Assembly: GCF_020873875.1 (NCBI RefSeq)
Contig: NZ_JAHWGU010000004.1
Location: 124,001-188,000, forward strand
Direction of reading: 5' to 3'
Length of the DNA: 64,000 bases
Source: Actinoplanes sp. DH11
GTDB taxonomy: Bacteria > Actinomycetota > Actinomycetes > Mycobacteriales > Micromonosporaceae
Positions 26,141-35,403 of the stretch are shown here, in pieces. The translations under genes were made by a program, and so were the position numbers. The notes beneath the pieces were generated by a model that was not told where the DNA came from, made no database searches, and saw nothing but the letters and a program-made list of their open reading frames with translations. Position 1 is the first letter of the stretch. Each line of letters starts with the position of its first letter.

Positions 26141-27033
26141 ACCGGGTCCGTGGCCGGTGCCGGTGCCGTACCGGCGTCGGCCTCGCGCTTCTGTGCGCTC
26201 GTCACCCGGTGGATCGCCCAGGCGGTGAAGGCGAACGTGGCGGCGTAGATCGGCCAGCTCACCAGGATCCGGACGATGCCGAGCGCGTTCGCCTCGTTGA
26301 TCGAGTAGAGGTAGAACTGGATCCCGGCGCGGACGCAGAGCGAGACCACCCAGAGCAGCGTCAGCCACTGGAAGGTGCGGAACAGCCGGGCGTTGCCGAA
26401 CCAGTCCTGGTGGCCCTTGTTCGCCATGATGCCCCACGCGTAACCGATGAGCGGTTTGCGGAACACCACCGAGAGCAGCAGCACCCCGGCCTGTCCGAAC
26501 GTGAGCAGGATGCCGGGCAGGTAGAAGTTCTTGGCGTCGCCGGTGCGCCAGGCCAGCCAGGCACCGAGCGCGATGCCGAAGAGGCCGTTCACCGCGTGCC
26601 GGACCGGCTGCCTGCGGGCGAGCCGGAACCCGCCGATCGCGAGCGCCGTGCCGACCGAGCCGATGATCGCCCAGAGCAGCGCCTGACGCTTCTCCAGGCC
26701 GGCCACCGAGTCACCGAGAAGCACGTTGAGCATGACGAACGCGAGGACCGGCAGGCTCGACTCGATGAGGCCGCGCACACCGCCCAGCTGTTCGGCGATC
26801 TGCTCGCTCATCGACGGGAGGGGCTCCTCCTCGTCGTCCTTGCGCACCGGGGCGGACGGCGCCGGCTTCACCGGGACGGACGGCGCCGGCTCGGGAAGGG
26901 CCTTCGGGTTGAGCCCGTGCTCCTCGATGACCTTGTCGGCGAGCGGGTGGAGGTCGAGTTCCTCGACGATCTCCTCAGCGATCCGCTCCTCGACCGACTC
27001 GTGCGCGGCGTGGCGCGGCTCGCTACCAGTCAC
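26137..27033 (-). CDS. DUF3159 family membrane protein
   Basis: A 298-residue protein with a charged N-terminal region (1-90) rich in Glu, Pro and Lys, then about six hydrophobic helices (about 92-280), including LPVLAFVMLNVLLG and the conserved stretch around FRKPLIGYAWGIM. This matches the actinobacterial DUF3159 family of unknown function. GTG start at 27033 overlaps the stop of the upstream OB-fold gene (GTGA), so the two form an operon. Confidence 0.85.
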   Translation of the reverse strand: MTGSEPRHAAHESVEERIAEEIVEELDLHPLADKVIEEHGLNPKALPEPAPSVPVKPAPSAPVRKDDEEEPLPSMSEQIAEQLGGVRGLIESSLPVLAFVMLNVLLGDSVAGLEKRQALLWAIIGSVGTALAIGGFRLARRQPVRHAVNGLFGIALGAWLAWRTGDAKNFYLPGILLTFGQAGVLLLSVVFRKPLIGYAWGIMANKGHQDWFGNARLFRTFQWLTLLWVVSLCVRAGIQFYLYSINEANALGIVRILVSWPIYAATFAFTAWAIHRVTSAQKREADAGTAPAPATDPV

Positions 27034-27407
27034 CGGGGCGCCTCCAGCTCGTAGTACGGGTTGTAGATCACCTTACGGTCGTCGCGGAGCGCGATCCGGC
27101 CGCGTGCGGTGAGCTGCCGCCCCGGTTCGATGCCGGGAATCGAGCGGCGCCCCAGGAAGACCAGGGTGACCACGTCGCTGCCGTCCCACAGGTCGGCTTC
27201 CAGCGTCGGCAGGTTGGTGCGAGGAGTGTACGCCACCGTGCGCAGCCGCCCGGACACCGAAACGATCTGACCCCGGCGGCACTGGGTCGCCGGGACGGCG
27301 CCGCACTTGGCGCTGTCCCGCTGCAACTTCTCCGCGTCGAGCTCCGAGTCGGTGGCGGTCAACCGGTTGAAGAACCCGCGGAGGCCGGTGTGTTCGCTGG
27401 TCGTCAT
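27030..27407 (-). CDS. OB-fold nucleic-acid-binding-like protein
   Basis: A 125-residue small protein with an OB-fold pattern: GQIVSVSGRLRTVAYTPRT, LEADLWDGSDVVTLVFLGRR, then RQLTARGRIALRDDRKVIYNP cut into shorter strands. This arrangement recurs beside DUF3159 and DUF3710 genes in actinobacteria. The binding partner is unknown. It is translationally coupled to the DUF3159 gene. Confidence 0.8.
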   Translation of the reverse strand: MTTSEHTGLRGFFNRLTATDSELDAEKLQRDSAKCGAVPATQCRRGQIVSVSGRLRTVAYTPRTNLPTLEADLWDGSDVVTLVFLGRRSIPGIEPGRQLTARGRIALRDDRKVIYNPYYELEAPR

Positions 27408-27449
27408 GACGCCACGATCCCCATGACCCCCACGGTACGCCGCACGATG

Positions 27450-28100
27450 TCAGCCGGGCTGCTCGGACTGACCCTGCTGCGCCATCTCCTGCGGCAACCG
27501 CATCGGCAGCGGCTCGCGGACCGGCCGGGGCTCGTTGTCCCGGACCACGACGAGCCCTTCGAGCACGTCGCCGAGCACGCCCTCCCGGTCCGGGCCGGCG
27601 GCCGCGGCGCCCTGGAACAGCGCGCGGATCATCCAGCGCGGGCCGTCCACCCCGACGAAACGGACGTCGGCCGGGCCCTCCGGGGTGCTGACGCGGGCGC
27701 GCAGCTCGGTGCCGTACCGCCCGGAGACCTCCTCCGGGGCGACCCCGTCCGAGGCCATCGCGGCCACGATCTCGGCGCGCACCTCGTCCCAGATGCCCTC
27801 GGTCTTCGGCGCCGCGAAGACGCCCAGCTGCAGCGCGCTCTCGCCGTCGACGAGGACGACCTGCTCGACGCCACCCTCCGGGTTGGCCTGCACCCGCACC
27901 TCGACGCCCTCGACCGCCGGGATCTGGAGGCTGCCCAGGTCGAGCCGCTGCACCCCCTCGGGCGCGTGCTTGACGTCCCACGGGCCGAACTCGGGCGCCG
28001 GTGGCTCCCCGTTCGCCGCGAGGCTGTTCGCAAGTGCCTTCGAGGGCGGCGCGTCGGCCGCACGGACGTGCTTAGCGGCATCGCGCTTACGGGAGAACAT
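27450..28100 (-). CDS. DUF3710 family protein
   Basis: A 216-residue soluble protein recognised by FGPWDVKHAPEGVQRLDLGS and GVDGPRWMIRALFQG, features of the actinobacterial DUF3710 family. The start at 28100 (MFSRKRDAAKHV) has GGAAGG upstream. No catalytic residues are known. It lies 41 bp after dut and 42 bp before the OB-fold gene, in a conserved actinobacterial gene string. Confidence 0.87.
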   Translation of the reverse strand: MFSRKRDAAKHVRAADAPPSKALANSLAANGEPPAPEFGPWDVKHAPEGVQRLDLGSLQIPAVEGVEVRVQANPEGGVEQVVLVDGESALQLGVFAAPKTEGIWDEVRAEIVAAMASDGVAPEEVSGRYGTELRARVSTPEGPADVRFVGVDGPRWMIRALFQGAAAAGPDREGVLGDVLEGLVVVRDNEPRPVREPLPMRLPQEMAQQGQSEQPG

Positions 28101-28141
28101 CACTGCCACCTTCCATTTCGGTTCTGCAGGAAAAGGCCGGG

Positions 28142-28615
28142 TCAATCCTGCGGGTGCTGCCCGGGCAGCGCTGCGTGGCCGCCGGTCGAACCGTGCCCGC
28201 CGGCGCCACGCGCGGTGTCGTCGAGCGTGTCCACGTGGTGGAACACCGCCCGCTCCACCCGCTGGACCACGAGCTGGGCGATCCGGTCGCCGCGGGAGAT
28301 CTTGACGGTGCTGTCCCGATCGTGATTGATCAGGTTCACCAGAATCTCGCCCCGGTAACCGGCGTCGACCGTACCGGGCGCGTTGAGCACCGTCACGCCG
28401 AGGCGAGCCGCCAGACCTGATCGAGGATGCACGAGGCCGACGAATCCGGGCGGCAGCGCGATCGCCAGGCCGGTCCGGACCTTGACCCGGGCGCCGGGGG
28501 CGATCTCCACCTCCTCCGCGGCGACCAGATCGGCGCCGGCGTCGCCGGGATGCGCGTAGGCGGGCAGGGGCAGATCGGGGTCGAGCAGGCGAACCTGGAC
28601 GACGGGGTCGGTCAC
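28142..28615 (-). CDS. dut: dUTP diphosphatase
   Basis: It hydrolyses dUTP to dUMP and pyrophosphate, keeping uracil out of DNA and feeding dTMP synthesis. All five trimeric-dUTPase motifs are visible in the 157 residues: [29 protein letters not shown] and the C-terminal GGHGSTGG. Start is the GTG at 28615 with AGGAAAGG upstream; the longer open frame is not coding. It diverges from the DUF3093 gene. Confidence 0.96.
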   Translation of the reverse strand: MTDPVVQVRLLDPDLPLPAYAHPGDAGADLVAAEEVEIAPGARVKVRTGLAIALPPGFVGLVHPRSGLAARLGVTVLNAPGTVDAGYRGEILVNLINHDRDSTVKISRGDRIAQLVVQRVERAVFHHVDTLDDTARGAGGHGSTGGHAALPGQHPQD

Positions 28616-28703
28616 GTCGAGCCTTTCCTGACGGTCTTCTCCGGCGGTACCACCCTGCCATCCTGCCGCGTCACGCATCGGAGGCACGCCGTACCCTTCG
28701 AGG

Positions 28704-29198
28704 GTGACACCCGAGTCCCCGGCCCGCATCACCGCGGCCCACCAGGAACGGCTCAGCGTCCCGTGGTGGGCCTGGCCGACCGCGCTCGTCTCGGGCGCCA
28801 TCCTCGCCACCGAGCTGGCCATCGGCCTGCCCGGCATCCCCGGCTGGCTGCCGTACGCGGTGTTCCTGCCGCTGAGCCTGCTCCTGCTGCTCCCGCTCAA
28901 CCGGCTGAAGGTCGCGGTCACCGCCACCGAGTTCCAGGTCGACGACGCCCGCCTGCCGGTCGAGGTCATCTCGGACGTGGTGGCGCTGGACGCCGCCGGC
29001 AAGCGGGAGGTGCTCGGCGTCGGCGCCCACCCGTACGCGTTCGTCGTCCAGCGTCCCTGGATCGGCACCGCCGTGCAGGTGCTTCTCGACGACCCGGCCG
29101 ACCCCACGCCGTACTGGGTGGTCAGCACCCGCAAACCGGTCCAGCTCGCGACCGTGCTGCTCGAGGTCAGTCGCCGAGAGCGGGCCGAGACTTCCTGA
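28704..29198 (+). CDS. DUF3093 family membrane protein
   Basis: A 164-residue protein with two membrane helices (about 22-62) and the conserved stretch around [19 protein letters not shown], a mark of the actinobacterial DUF3093 family. The C-terminal half is a small soluble domain ending in [12 protein letters not shown]. It usually lies beside dut, as here. Function is unknown. Its 3' end overlaps the converging gene by 32 bp. Confidence 0.86.
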   Translation: MTPESPARITAAHQERLSVPWWAWPTALVSGAILATELAIGLPGIPGWLPYAVFLPLSLLLLLPLNRLKVAVTATEFQVDDARLPVEVISDVVALDAAGKREVLGVGAHPYAFVVQRPWIGTAVQVLLDDPADPTPYWVVSTRKPVQLATVLLEVSRRERAETS

Positions 29199-30009
29199 GG
29201 TCCTCGCGGACCTTGTCGCCGACCGCGCGGGTGGCCCGCCGGTTGAGATAGCTCGCGACCGCCGCGCCGGTGAGCAGCGGCCCCATCGTGGTCAGGTTGC
29301 GGCCGAACCGGCTCAGCAGCGTCTTCTGGAGTTCCTTGCGGGTGGCCGTGCCGAGCACCGCGGCGACCCCCACACCGGGCAGCATCGGGTTCACGCCGCG
29401 CTTGCCGGACCAGGACTCGACGAGTTTCAGCGCCCGCTCGGGCGCGCCGCCGGTGATCGGCTGCCGGTAGACCTCGTGCAGCTCCCCGATCAGCTTGATC
29501 TCGATCGCCACCACGGCGACCGTCTCGGTGGCGAGCAGCACCGGGGCGGTGAGCAGGGTCGGCGCCGCCACCCATTCGACCGAGGCGACCCCGCCGCCGG
29601 CCGCGCCCACCCCGGCGGTGGCCCGGGCGGCGTTGCGGATCAGGCGCTCGGCCAGCTCCTCGTCGTCCAGCTCCGGGAAGTGCCGGCGCAGCGTCTCCAG
29701 GTCGCGCACCGGGATGTGCGGCGCCACGTCGGTGACCGTGTCCGTCATCCAGCGCAGGGCAGCGCGCGGACGGAACAGCCGGCCGACGCCTCGGGCGCGG
29801 AACTCACCGGCGAGCCGGCCCAGCAGCCGCCGGCGCCCGCCCGGTTCGACCTCGTCCGCGGTGAGCGCGGCGACCGTACGGTTGAGCTCGACGTCGGTGC
29901 CCGGGGTGTCCGCCGCGATGTCGCGGACCGGCGTCGGGTGGGCAGCGTCGAACTCGTCCTCGGACCCAGCCCGGAACTCGGGCTCGGCCGCACGATCCGC
30001 GTGGTTCAT
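29167..30009 (-). CDS. conserved hypothetical protein with hydrophobic centre
   Basis: A 280-residue protein that I cannot assign to a family. The ATG at 30009 has GGGGAGG nine bases upstream. The first 90 residues are acidic and probably disordered. An Ala/Gly/Val-rich stretch (about 140-180) could be membrane-associated, followed by [16 protein letters not shown] and a C-terminal basic helix ([18 protein letters not shown]). It overlaps the DUF3093 gene tail to tail by 32 bp. Confidence 0.7.
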   Translation of the reverse strand: MNHADRAAEPEFRAGSEDEFDAAHPTPVRDIAADTPGTDVELNRTVAALTADEVEPGGRRRLLGRLAGEFRARGVGRLFRPRAALRWMTDTVTDVAPHIPVRDLETLRRHFPELDDEELAERLIRNAARATAGVGAAGGGVASVEWVAAPTLLTAPVLLATETVAVVAIEIKLIGELHEVYRQPITGGAPERALKLVESWSGKRGVNPMLPGVGVAAVLGTATRKELQKTLLSRFGRNLTTMGPLLTGAAVASYLNRRATRAVGDKVREDLRKSRPALGD

Positions 30010-30157
30010 GGTCGTCCTCCCCGTCGGGTCGTCACCGGTACCAGTTGCCCGGTCACTCCCCAGGGTCAAACCCCGTTACAAACCCCCGTGGCGAAAGCCC
30101 GTCAGCCCGACCGCGTCATGCCGCGATCGGGTGCAGGCGCGCTGCGCGCGAGTGCGC

Positions 30158-30454
30158 TCAGGCGCACTCGCGGCAGATCAGATCCCCGTTGCGCTCCACA
30201 GCCAGCTGGCTGCGGTGGTGCACCAGGAAACAGCGGGAGCAGCGGAACTCGTCGGTCTGCATCGGCAGCACCTTGACGGTGAGCTCCTCGTCGGCCAGGT
30301 CGGCGCCGGGCAGCTCAAAGCTCTCCGCCACCTCGACCTCGTCGACGTCCACTGCGCCCGACTGCGAGTCGGCGCGACGGGCCTTGAGCTCCTCGAGGCT
30401 GTCCTCGCCGAGGTCGACCTCATCGCGACGCGGGGCGTCGTAGTCGGTGGCCAT
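30158..30454 (-). CDS. DUF4193 family zinc-ribbon protein
   Basis: A 98-residue protein, acidic in its first 60 residues, ending in a zinc-ribbon pattern CSRCFLVHHRSQL and ICRECA (two CxxC pairs). This fits the actinobacterial DUF4193 family. A role in nucleic-acid or RNA-polymerase binding is plausible but unproven. Its leader contains AGGAGAG and a 15-bp palindrome (30488-30502). Confidence 0.88.
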   Translation of the reverse strand: MATDYDAPRRDEVDLGEDSLEELKARRADSQSGAVDVDEVEVAESFELPGADLADEELTVKVLPMQTDEFRCSRCFLVHHRSQLAVERNGDLICRECA

Positions 30455-30789
30455 CGGTCTTCACTCTCCTGTATCGATGTGTCGCTTGGCGTTAGTAACG
30501 CCGAGGACAGGGTTTCGGTTCCCGGTTCCGCTTGACGATTTCTGACACCGGACAACTGATCCGGCGAGCGCGGAACCTTACCGCTGTTGCGGCAGGCTTG
30601 TACGCGCTACAGCGGCACATTGTTCCCGATGTGACTGAGGCGACATCAAAGTAGGGGCCCTGGCCTCTGGATCATTGTCGGCGCGCCGGAAGCATTCCCT
30701 GTTTCCGCGCGGGTGGCGGACAGACGCTAACCTCTCGACAGGCCCGGCGACCTTACCCGGGTCCGTCCTCCGACCCTGGAGCCAGCCCC
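30455..30789. promoter_or_regulatory. divergent promoter region between DUF4193 and LytR_C genes
   Basis: This 335-bp gap holds no gene. It contains a perfect palindrome GGCGTTAGTAACGCC (30488-30502) in the DUF4193 leader, which may be an operator or an RNA hairpin, and must contain start signals for both divergent genes. Lower GC at 30590-30670 fits promoter DNA. No confident -35/-10 pair was picked. Confidence 0.45.
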
Positions 30790-31341
30790 ATGAGCTTTGC
30801 CCGCGTCCGAGCGCTCGTCCTCGTCGGAGTGCTCGCCGTGGCAGCGGTGGTCTTCGTCGTCGTGGCCCTGGTGCGTGACACCCAGGGCGACCTCGCGGAC
30901 GGCAGCGAGTGCCCGGCCGGCGCCCCGATGGCCGACGTCCTGCTGCCGGACGATCCCGCCGCGGTGACCATCAAGGTCCTCAACGGGACGAACCGCGCCG
31001 GACTGGCCGAGAGCGTCACCAACGAGTTCAAGAACCGCCGCTTCACCGTCAAGGAGCCGGCCAAGAGCAAGTCGAAGTTCAAGGGCGTCGCCGAGATCAA
31101 GTACGGACCGGAGGCGGTCGGCCGGGCGCAGCTGCTCCGGGCGTACTTCCTGGCGCAGTCCGAGATGACCTACGACGCGAAGCGCAAGGGCGCGGTCATC
31201 GACGTGGTGGTCGGCGACCAGTTCCAGCAGCTGGCCACCACCACCGAGGTCAACCAGTCGCTTGTCGAGATCGGCGAGCCGACCCTGCCGCCCGGCTCCT
31301 GCCTCAAGCCGGTCGCCGAGGCCGCCAAGGACGAGGGCTGA
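30790..31341 (+). CDS. LytR C-terminal-domain membrane protein
   Basis: A 183-residue protein with one N-terminal membrane helix (about 7-29) and an external LytR_C domain (about 58-155: VTIKVLNGTNRAGLAESV, then YFLAQSEMTYDA and VIDVVVGDQF). It lacks the LCP catalytic domain, so it is a stand-alone accessory domain, perhaps binding cell-wall polymers. Its stop lies five bases from that of the converging phosphatase gene. Confidence 0.87.
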   Translation: MSFARVRALVLVGVLAVAAVVFVVVALVRDTQGDLADGSECPAGAPMADVLLPDDPAAVTIKVLNGTNRAGLAESVTNEFKNRRFTVKEPAKSKSKFKGVAEIKYGPEAVGRAQLLRAYFLAQSEMTYDAKRKGAVIDVVVGDQFQQLATTTEVNQSLVEIGEPTLPPGSCLKPVAEAAKDEG

Positions 31342-31346
31342 CCCGC

Positions 31347-32168
31347 TTACGGCCCACCAGCCGCGTCCAGCTCCACCAGGACGTCGTGCAGCGCGGGGAA
31401 GAGCGCCGGCGGCGCGGCGACAAGCATCTGCCCGCCCGCCGGCGCGCCGGACAGCCCACTCACCACAAGCCCCGCCTCCGCCGCGATCAGACCGCCGGCC
31501 GCGTGATCCCAAAGGTTCAAGCCTTTCTCGAAGTACGCGTCCAGAGTGCCCTCCGCGGTGAGGCAGAGGTCGAGAGCCGCCGCGCCCAGCCTCCGGATGT
31601 CACGCACACGAGTGATCAATTGGGCCAGGACGGCGCCCTGGTGTGCGCGCCGGCGGGCGTCGTAACCGAATCCGGTGGCAATCATCGACTGGTCCAGGGT
31701 GGTCCGGGCCGAACCGGTCAGCCGGCGTCCGTCCCGCCAGGCGCCACCGCCCCGGGTGGCCGTCCACTCGTCGCCGGTGGCCGCGTTCACCACCACGCCG
31801 GCGATCACCTCGCCGTCGCGCTCGGCGGCCAGCGAGACCGCGTACTGCGGCAGCCCGTAGAGGTAGTTCACGGTGCCGTCGATCGGGTCCAGGATCCACC
31901 GCACGGCGCCCGGCGCGACCGCTACCGAGTCCCCATACTCCTCGCCCAGCACCCCGTCGCCGGGCCGATCGGCCAGCAACGCCTCCACCACCTGCCGCTC
32001 GACCGCCTTGTCGGCCGCGGTCACCACGTCGGTGTCGGTGCTCTTGGTCTGCACGTCCCCGATCGCCTCGTCGCGCATCCGGCGGGCCGTCACGGCGCCC
32101 TCCCGGGCCACGCGCACGGCGATCGCCAACAACTCTTCGGGGGTCGATCCCGTCGAAATCTCGCTCAC
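31347..32168 (-). CDS. inositol-1-monophosphatase family phosphatase
   Basis: A 273-residue Mg-dependent sugar/inositol phosphatase with TDVVTAADKAVE, the metal motif GVLGEEYG, DPIDGTVNYLYGLP and WDHAAGGLIAAEAG. The GTG at 32168 (VSEISTGSTPEELL) is preceded by GGAAAGGA and chosen over the longer open frame. It may dephosphorylate inositol-1-phosphate for mycothiol or phospholipid synthesis; the precise substrate is not given by sequence. It diverges from the principal sigma-factor gene. Confidence 0.92.
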   Translation of the reverse strand: MSEISTGSTPEELLAIAVRVAREGAVTARRMRDEAIGDVQTKSTDTDVVTAADKAVERQVVEALLADRPGDGVLGEEYGDSVAVAPGAVRWILDPIDGTVNYLYGLPQYAVSLAAERDGEVIAGVVVNAATGDEWTATRGGGAWRDGRRLTGSARTTLDQSMIATGFGYDARRRAHQGAVLAQLITRVRDIRRLGAAALDLCLTAEGTLDAYFEKGLNLWDHAAGGLIAAEAGLVVSGLSGAPAGGQMLVAAPPALFPALHDVLVELDAAGGP

Positions 32169-32444
32169 GTCTGGATCCTTTCCGCCGTCAGCATTCTCCC
32201 GTGATGCCCTTTCCGGGGCCGCATCGGGCATCTCCGGCGAGGTCGTCGGGCATCGGCGGCGTGCTGTGGGCGGAGGATCTCGGTCGGCGGCGCTACAATT
32301 CACCCCTGCCCACGCTTCACGGACAATCGCCTGCGGGACGGTCCGGGTCCCGGGGGCTCCCAAACCGACCCCAGCGAGTCCGCCCCCCGCGTGCTGCGCT
32401 GGACCCTGGCCGTGCCCAACCTCATCGCCTCCGGAAGGTCATTC

Positions 32445-34010
<1,566 letters not shown>

Positions 34011-34041
34011 GACGTTCAGTCAACTTTACGTGTCCAATTGG

Positions 34042-34069
34042 TCACCACCCGTACATCAACGGGTGGTGA
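34042..34069 (+). terminator. terminator hairpin after sigA
   Basis: A perfect 11-bp stem TCACCACCCGT/ACGGGTGGTGA with a 6-base loop lies 31 bases after the sigA stop. It has no T-run. Confidence 0.7.
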
Positions 34070-34094
34070 TCAGACCGTTGTGTAGAAGTGATCG

Positions 34095-34127
34095 TTGACG
34101 TGGCACCCTTGGATCACGGCACACTAG
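34095..34127 (+). promoter_or_regulatory. possible promoter of the small zinc-ribbon gene
   Basis: TTGACG at 34095-34100 matches a -35 box; a weak -10-like CACACT follows after about 19 bases. The downstream gene starts at 34258, so a leader of about 120 bases would result. Confidence 0.35.
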
Positions 34128-34257
34128 CCAGAACCAACGGTGTGACCTCGGTCCCCCCGGGGCACATCGGGAAGGCTGCAACGGTGCAGGGTGTTGCACG
34201 ATGTGTGAGCAGTAGCCGAGGAACATGTTCATCGGTGACGAACAGAGGAGGAAGGCG

Positions 34258-34503
34258 ATGACCCCGACCCTCACGCCGCCGGCGGGAAGCCTGGCCGGTC
34301 TAGCAGCCGATGAACGGTGCGACCGCTGCAATGCAGCCGGGAAGCTCCGTTTGACCCTGGCGGGCGGTGGCGATCTTGTGTTCTGCGGCCACCACGCCAA
34401 CCGTTACGCAGAAGACCTGGTGAAGATCGCCGTGCACTACGCGGCCGATCCGGAATTCACCTGGCGCGGCGCGGGCATGATGTCGAACAACAGCACCAAC
34501 TAG
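34258..34503 (+). CDS. small zinc-ribbon-like protein (DUF7455 type)
   Basis: An 81-residue protein with a CDRCNAAG knuckle and LVFCGHHANRYAEDL, giving a Cys/Cys...Cys/His/His metal-binding pattern. The ATG at 34258 follows GAGGAGGAAGG. Similar small proteins are common in actinobacteria, and I believe this is the DUF7455 family, but no function is established. An intrinsic terminator follows. Confidence 0.8.
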   Translation: MTPTLTPPAGSLAGLAADERCDRCNAAGKLRLTLAGGGDLVFCGHHANRYAEDLVKIAVHYAADPEFTWRGAGMMSNNSTN

Positions 34504-34533
34504 CAGCAGCGGTCCCCAAAGACTGACGCGAAG

Positions 34534-34563
34534 AAGGGCACCCTCCGGGCGGGGGTGCCCTTT
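34534..34563 (+). terminator. intrinsic terminator
   Basis: A 9-bp stem AAGGGCACC/GGTGCCCTT with an 11-base GC-rich loop, ending in TTT, lies 30 bases after the zinc-ribbon gene. Confidence 0.82.
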
Positions 34564-34612
34564 CCGTGTGCCCAGGAGGCCCGCTGAGCCCCGAAACCGC
34601 GTCCGGGGCGCT

Positions 34613-34849
34613 CTAGCCCCAGATCCGCTCCACCGGCGCCTGGAGCGCTCTGGCGACCTTGATGGCCAGATAGACCGAGGGCGCGTAGTCGCCGCTCTCC
34701 ATCGCGATGATGGTCTGCCGGCTCACCCCGACCGCCGCGGCGAGACCTTGCTGGGTCAGCCCGACCTCCTTGCGGGCCGCCTTGATCCGGGTGCCGGCGT
34801 CACCGCCGGTCGCCTCCGGGGCCCGCACCGGCCCGGACGGGGGCGCCAT
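34613..34849 (-). CDS. XRE-family transcriptional regulator
   Basis: A 78-residue protein made almost only of a helix-turn-helix of the Cro/XRE type (RIKAARKEVGLTQQGLAAAV, then SRQTIIAMESGDYAPSV and LAIKVARAL). Small regulators of this type (YozG-like) are often encoded with a membrane protein, as here: the start overlaps the upstream gene's stop by one base (TGATG). It probably controls its own operon through the tandem repeats in front of it. Confidence 0.9.
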   Translation of the reverse strand: MAPPSGPVRAPEATGGDAGTRIKAARKEVGLTQQGLAAAVGVSRQTIIAMESGDYAPSVYLAIKVARALQAPVERIWG

Positions 34850-35346
34850 CAGTCCTCGTCCCCGACGACCTCGGCGTCGCGCAGGCGGCGCTTGCGGGCC
34901 TGCCGCGCCTGCATCACCGCACCGAAGGCGCCGCCCACCAGCGCCCCGATCGTCGGCGCCACCCACGCGTCCGGCTCCCCGGACAGCTGCTGGTAGGCCC
35001 CGATGACGAACACCACGTACGGCAGGCCCATCAGGGCGCCCACCAGCAGGCGCTTGCGCGTCCAGACCAATGGCACGGTGTCGACCCGGCGGTGCTGGAC
35101 GTAGACGGCGCCGAACGCCAGCGGCAGCAGCAGCGCCACCAGGACCACGGCCAGCGGCAGCACCGCCGCGCGGCCGAGCGGCCAGACCAGGACGGCAGCC
35201 GTCCAGGGCACCGCGATCGCCTGGAGCTGGGCGGCGGTGGTGGTGCCCTCGTACCACAGCTGGCGCTCGCGCTCGTCCCGGCCGTAGAGGTCGCCGTCGA
35301 AGTCCAGGTTCCACCGCACGAAGCGGTCCATCATCGTGGTCGCCAT
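34849..35346 (-). CDS. four-helix membrane protein co-transcribed with XRE regulator
   Basis: A 165-residue protein with an acidic N-terminus (MDRFVRWNLDFDGDLYGRDE) and about four hydrophobic helices (48-64, 65-82, 101-118, 129-145), ending in a basic tail. No family is recognised. It forms a two-gene operon with the XRE regulator, so it may be its sensor partner or its target. Confidence 0.78.
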   Translation of the reverse strand: MATTMMDRFVRWNLDFDGDLYGRDERERQLWYEGTTTAAQLQAIAVPWTAAVLVWPLGRAAVLPLAVVLVALLLPLAFGAVYVQHRRVDTVPLVWTRKRLLVGALMGLPYVVFVIGAYQQLSGEPDAWVAPTIGALVGGAFGAVMQARQARKRRLRDAEVVGDED

Positions 35347-35360
35347 GCACCCATCCTGAC

Positions 35361-35392
35361 GTCAAGTCCTCTTAACGTCAAGTCAACTTAAC
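35361..35392 (-). promoter_or_regulatory. two abutting 16-bp direct repeats, probable XRE operator
   Basis: On the minus strand GTTAAGTTGACTTGAC is followed directly by GTTAAGAGGACTTGAC, 14 of 16 bases the same. The block ends 14 bases before the membrane-protein start codon and includes a TTGAC -35-like element. Binding of two regulator dimers here would cover the promoter and give autoregulation. Confidence 0.7.
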
Positions 35393-35403
35393 ATCGGGGT
35401 GGT

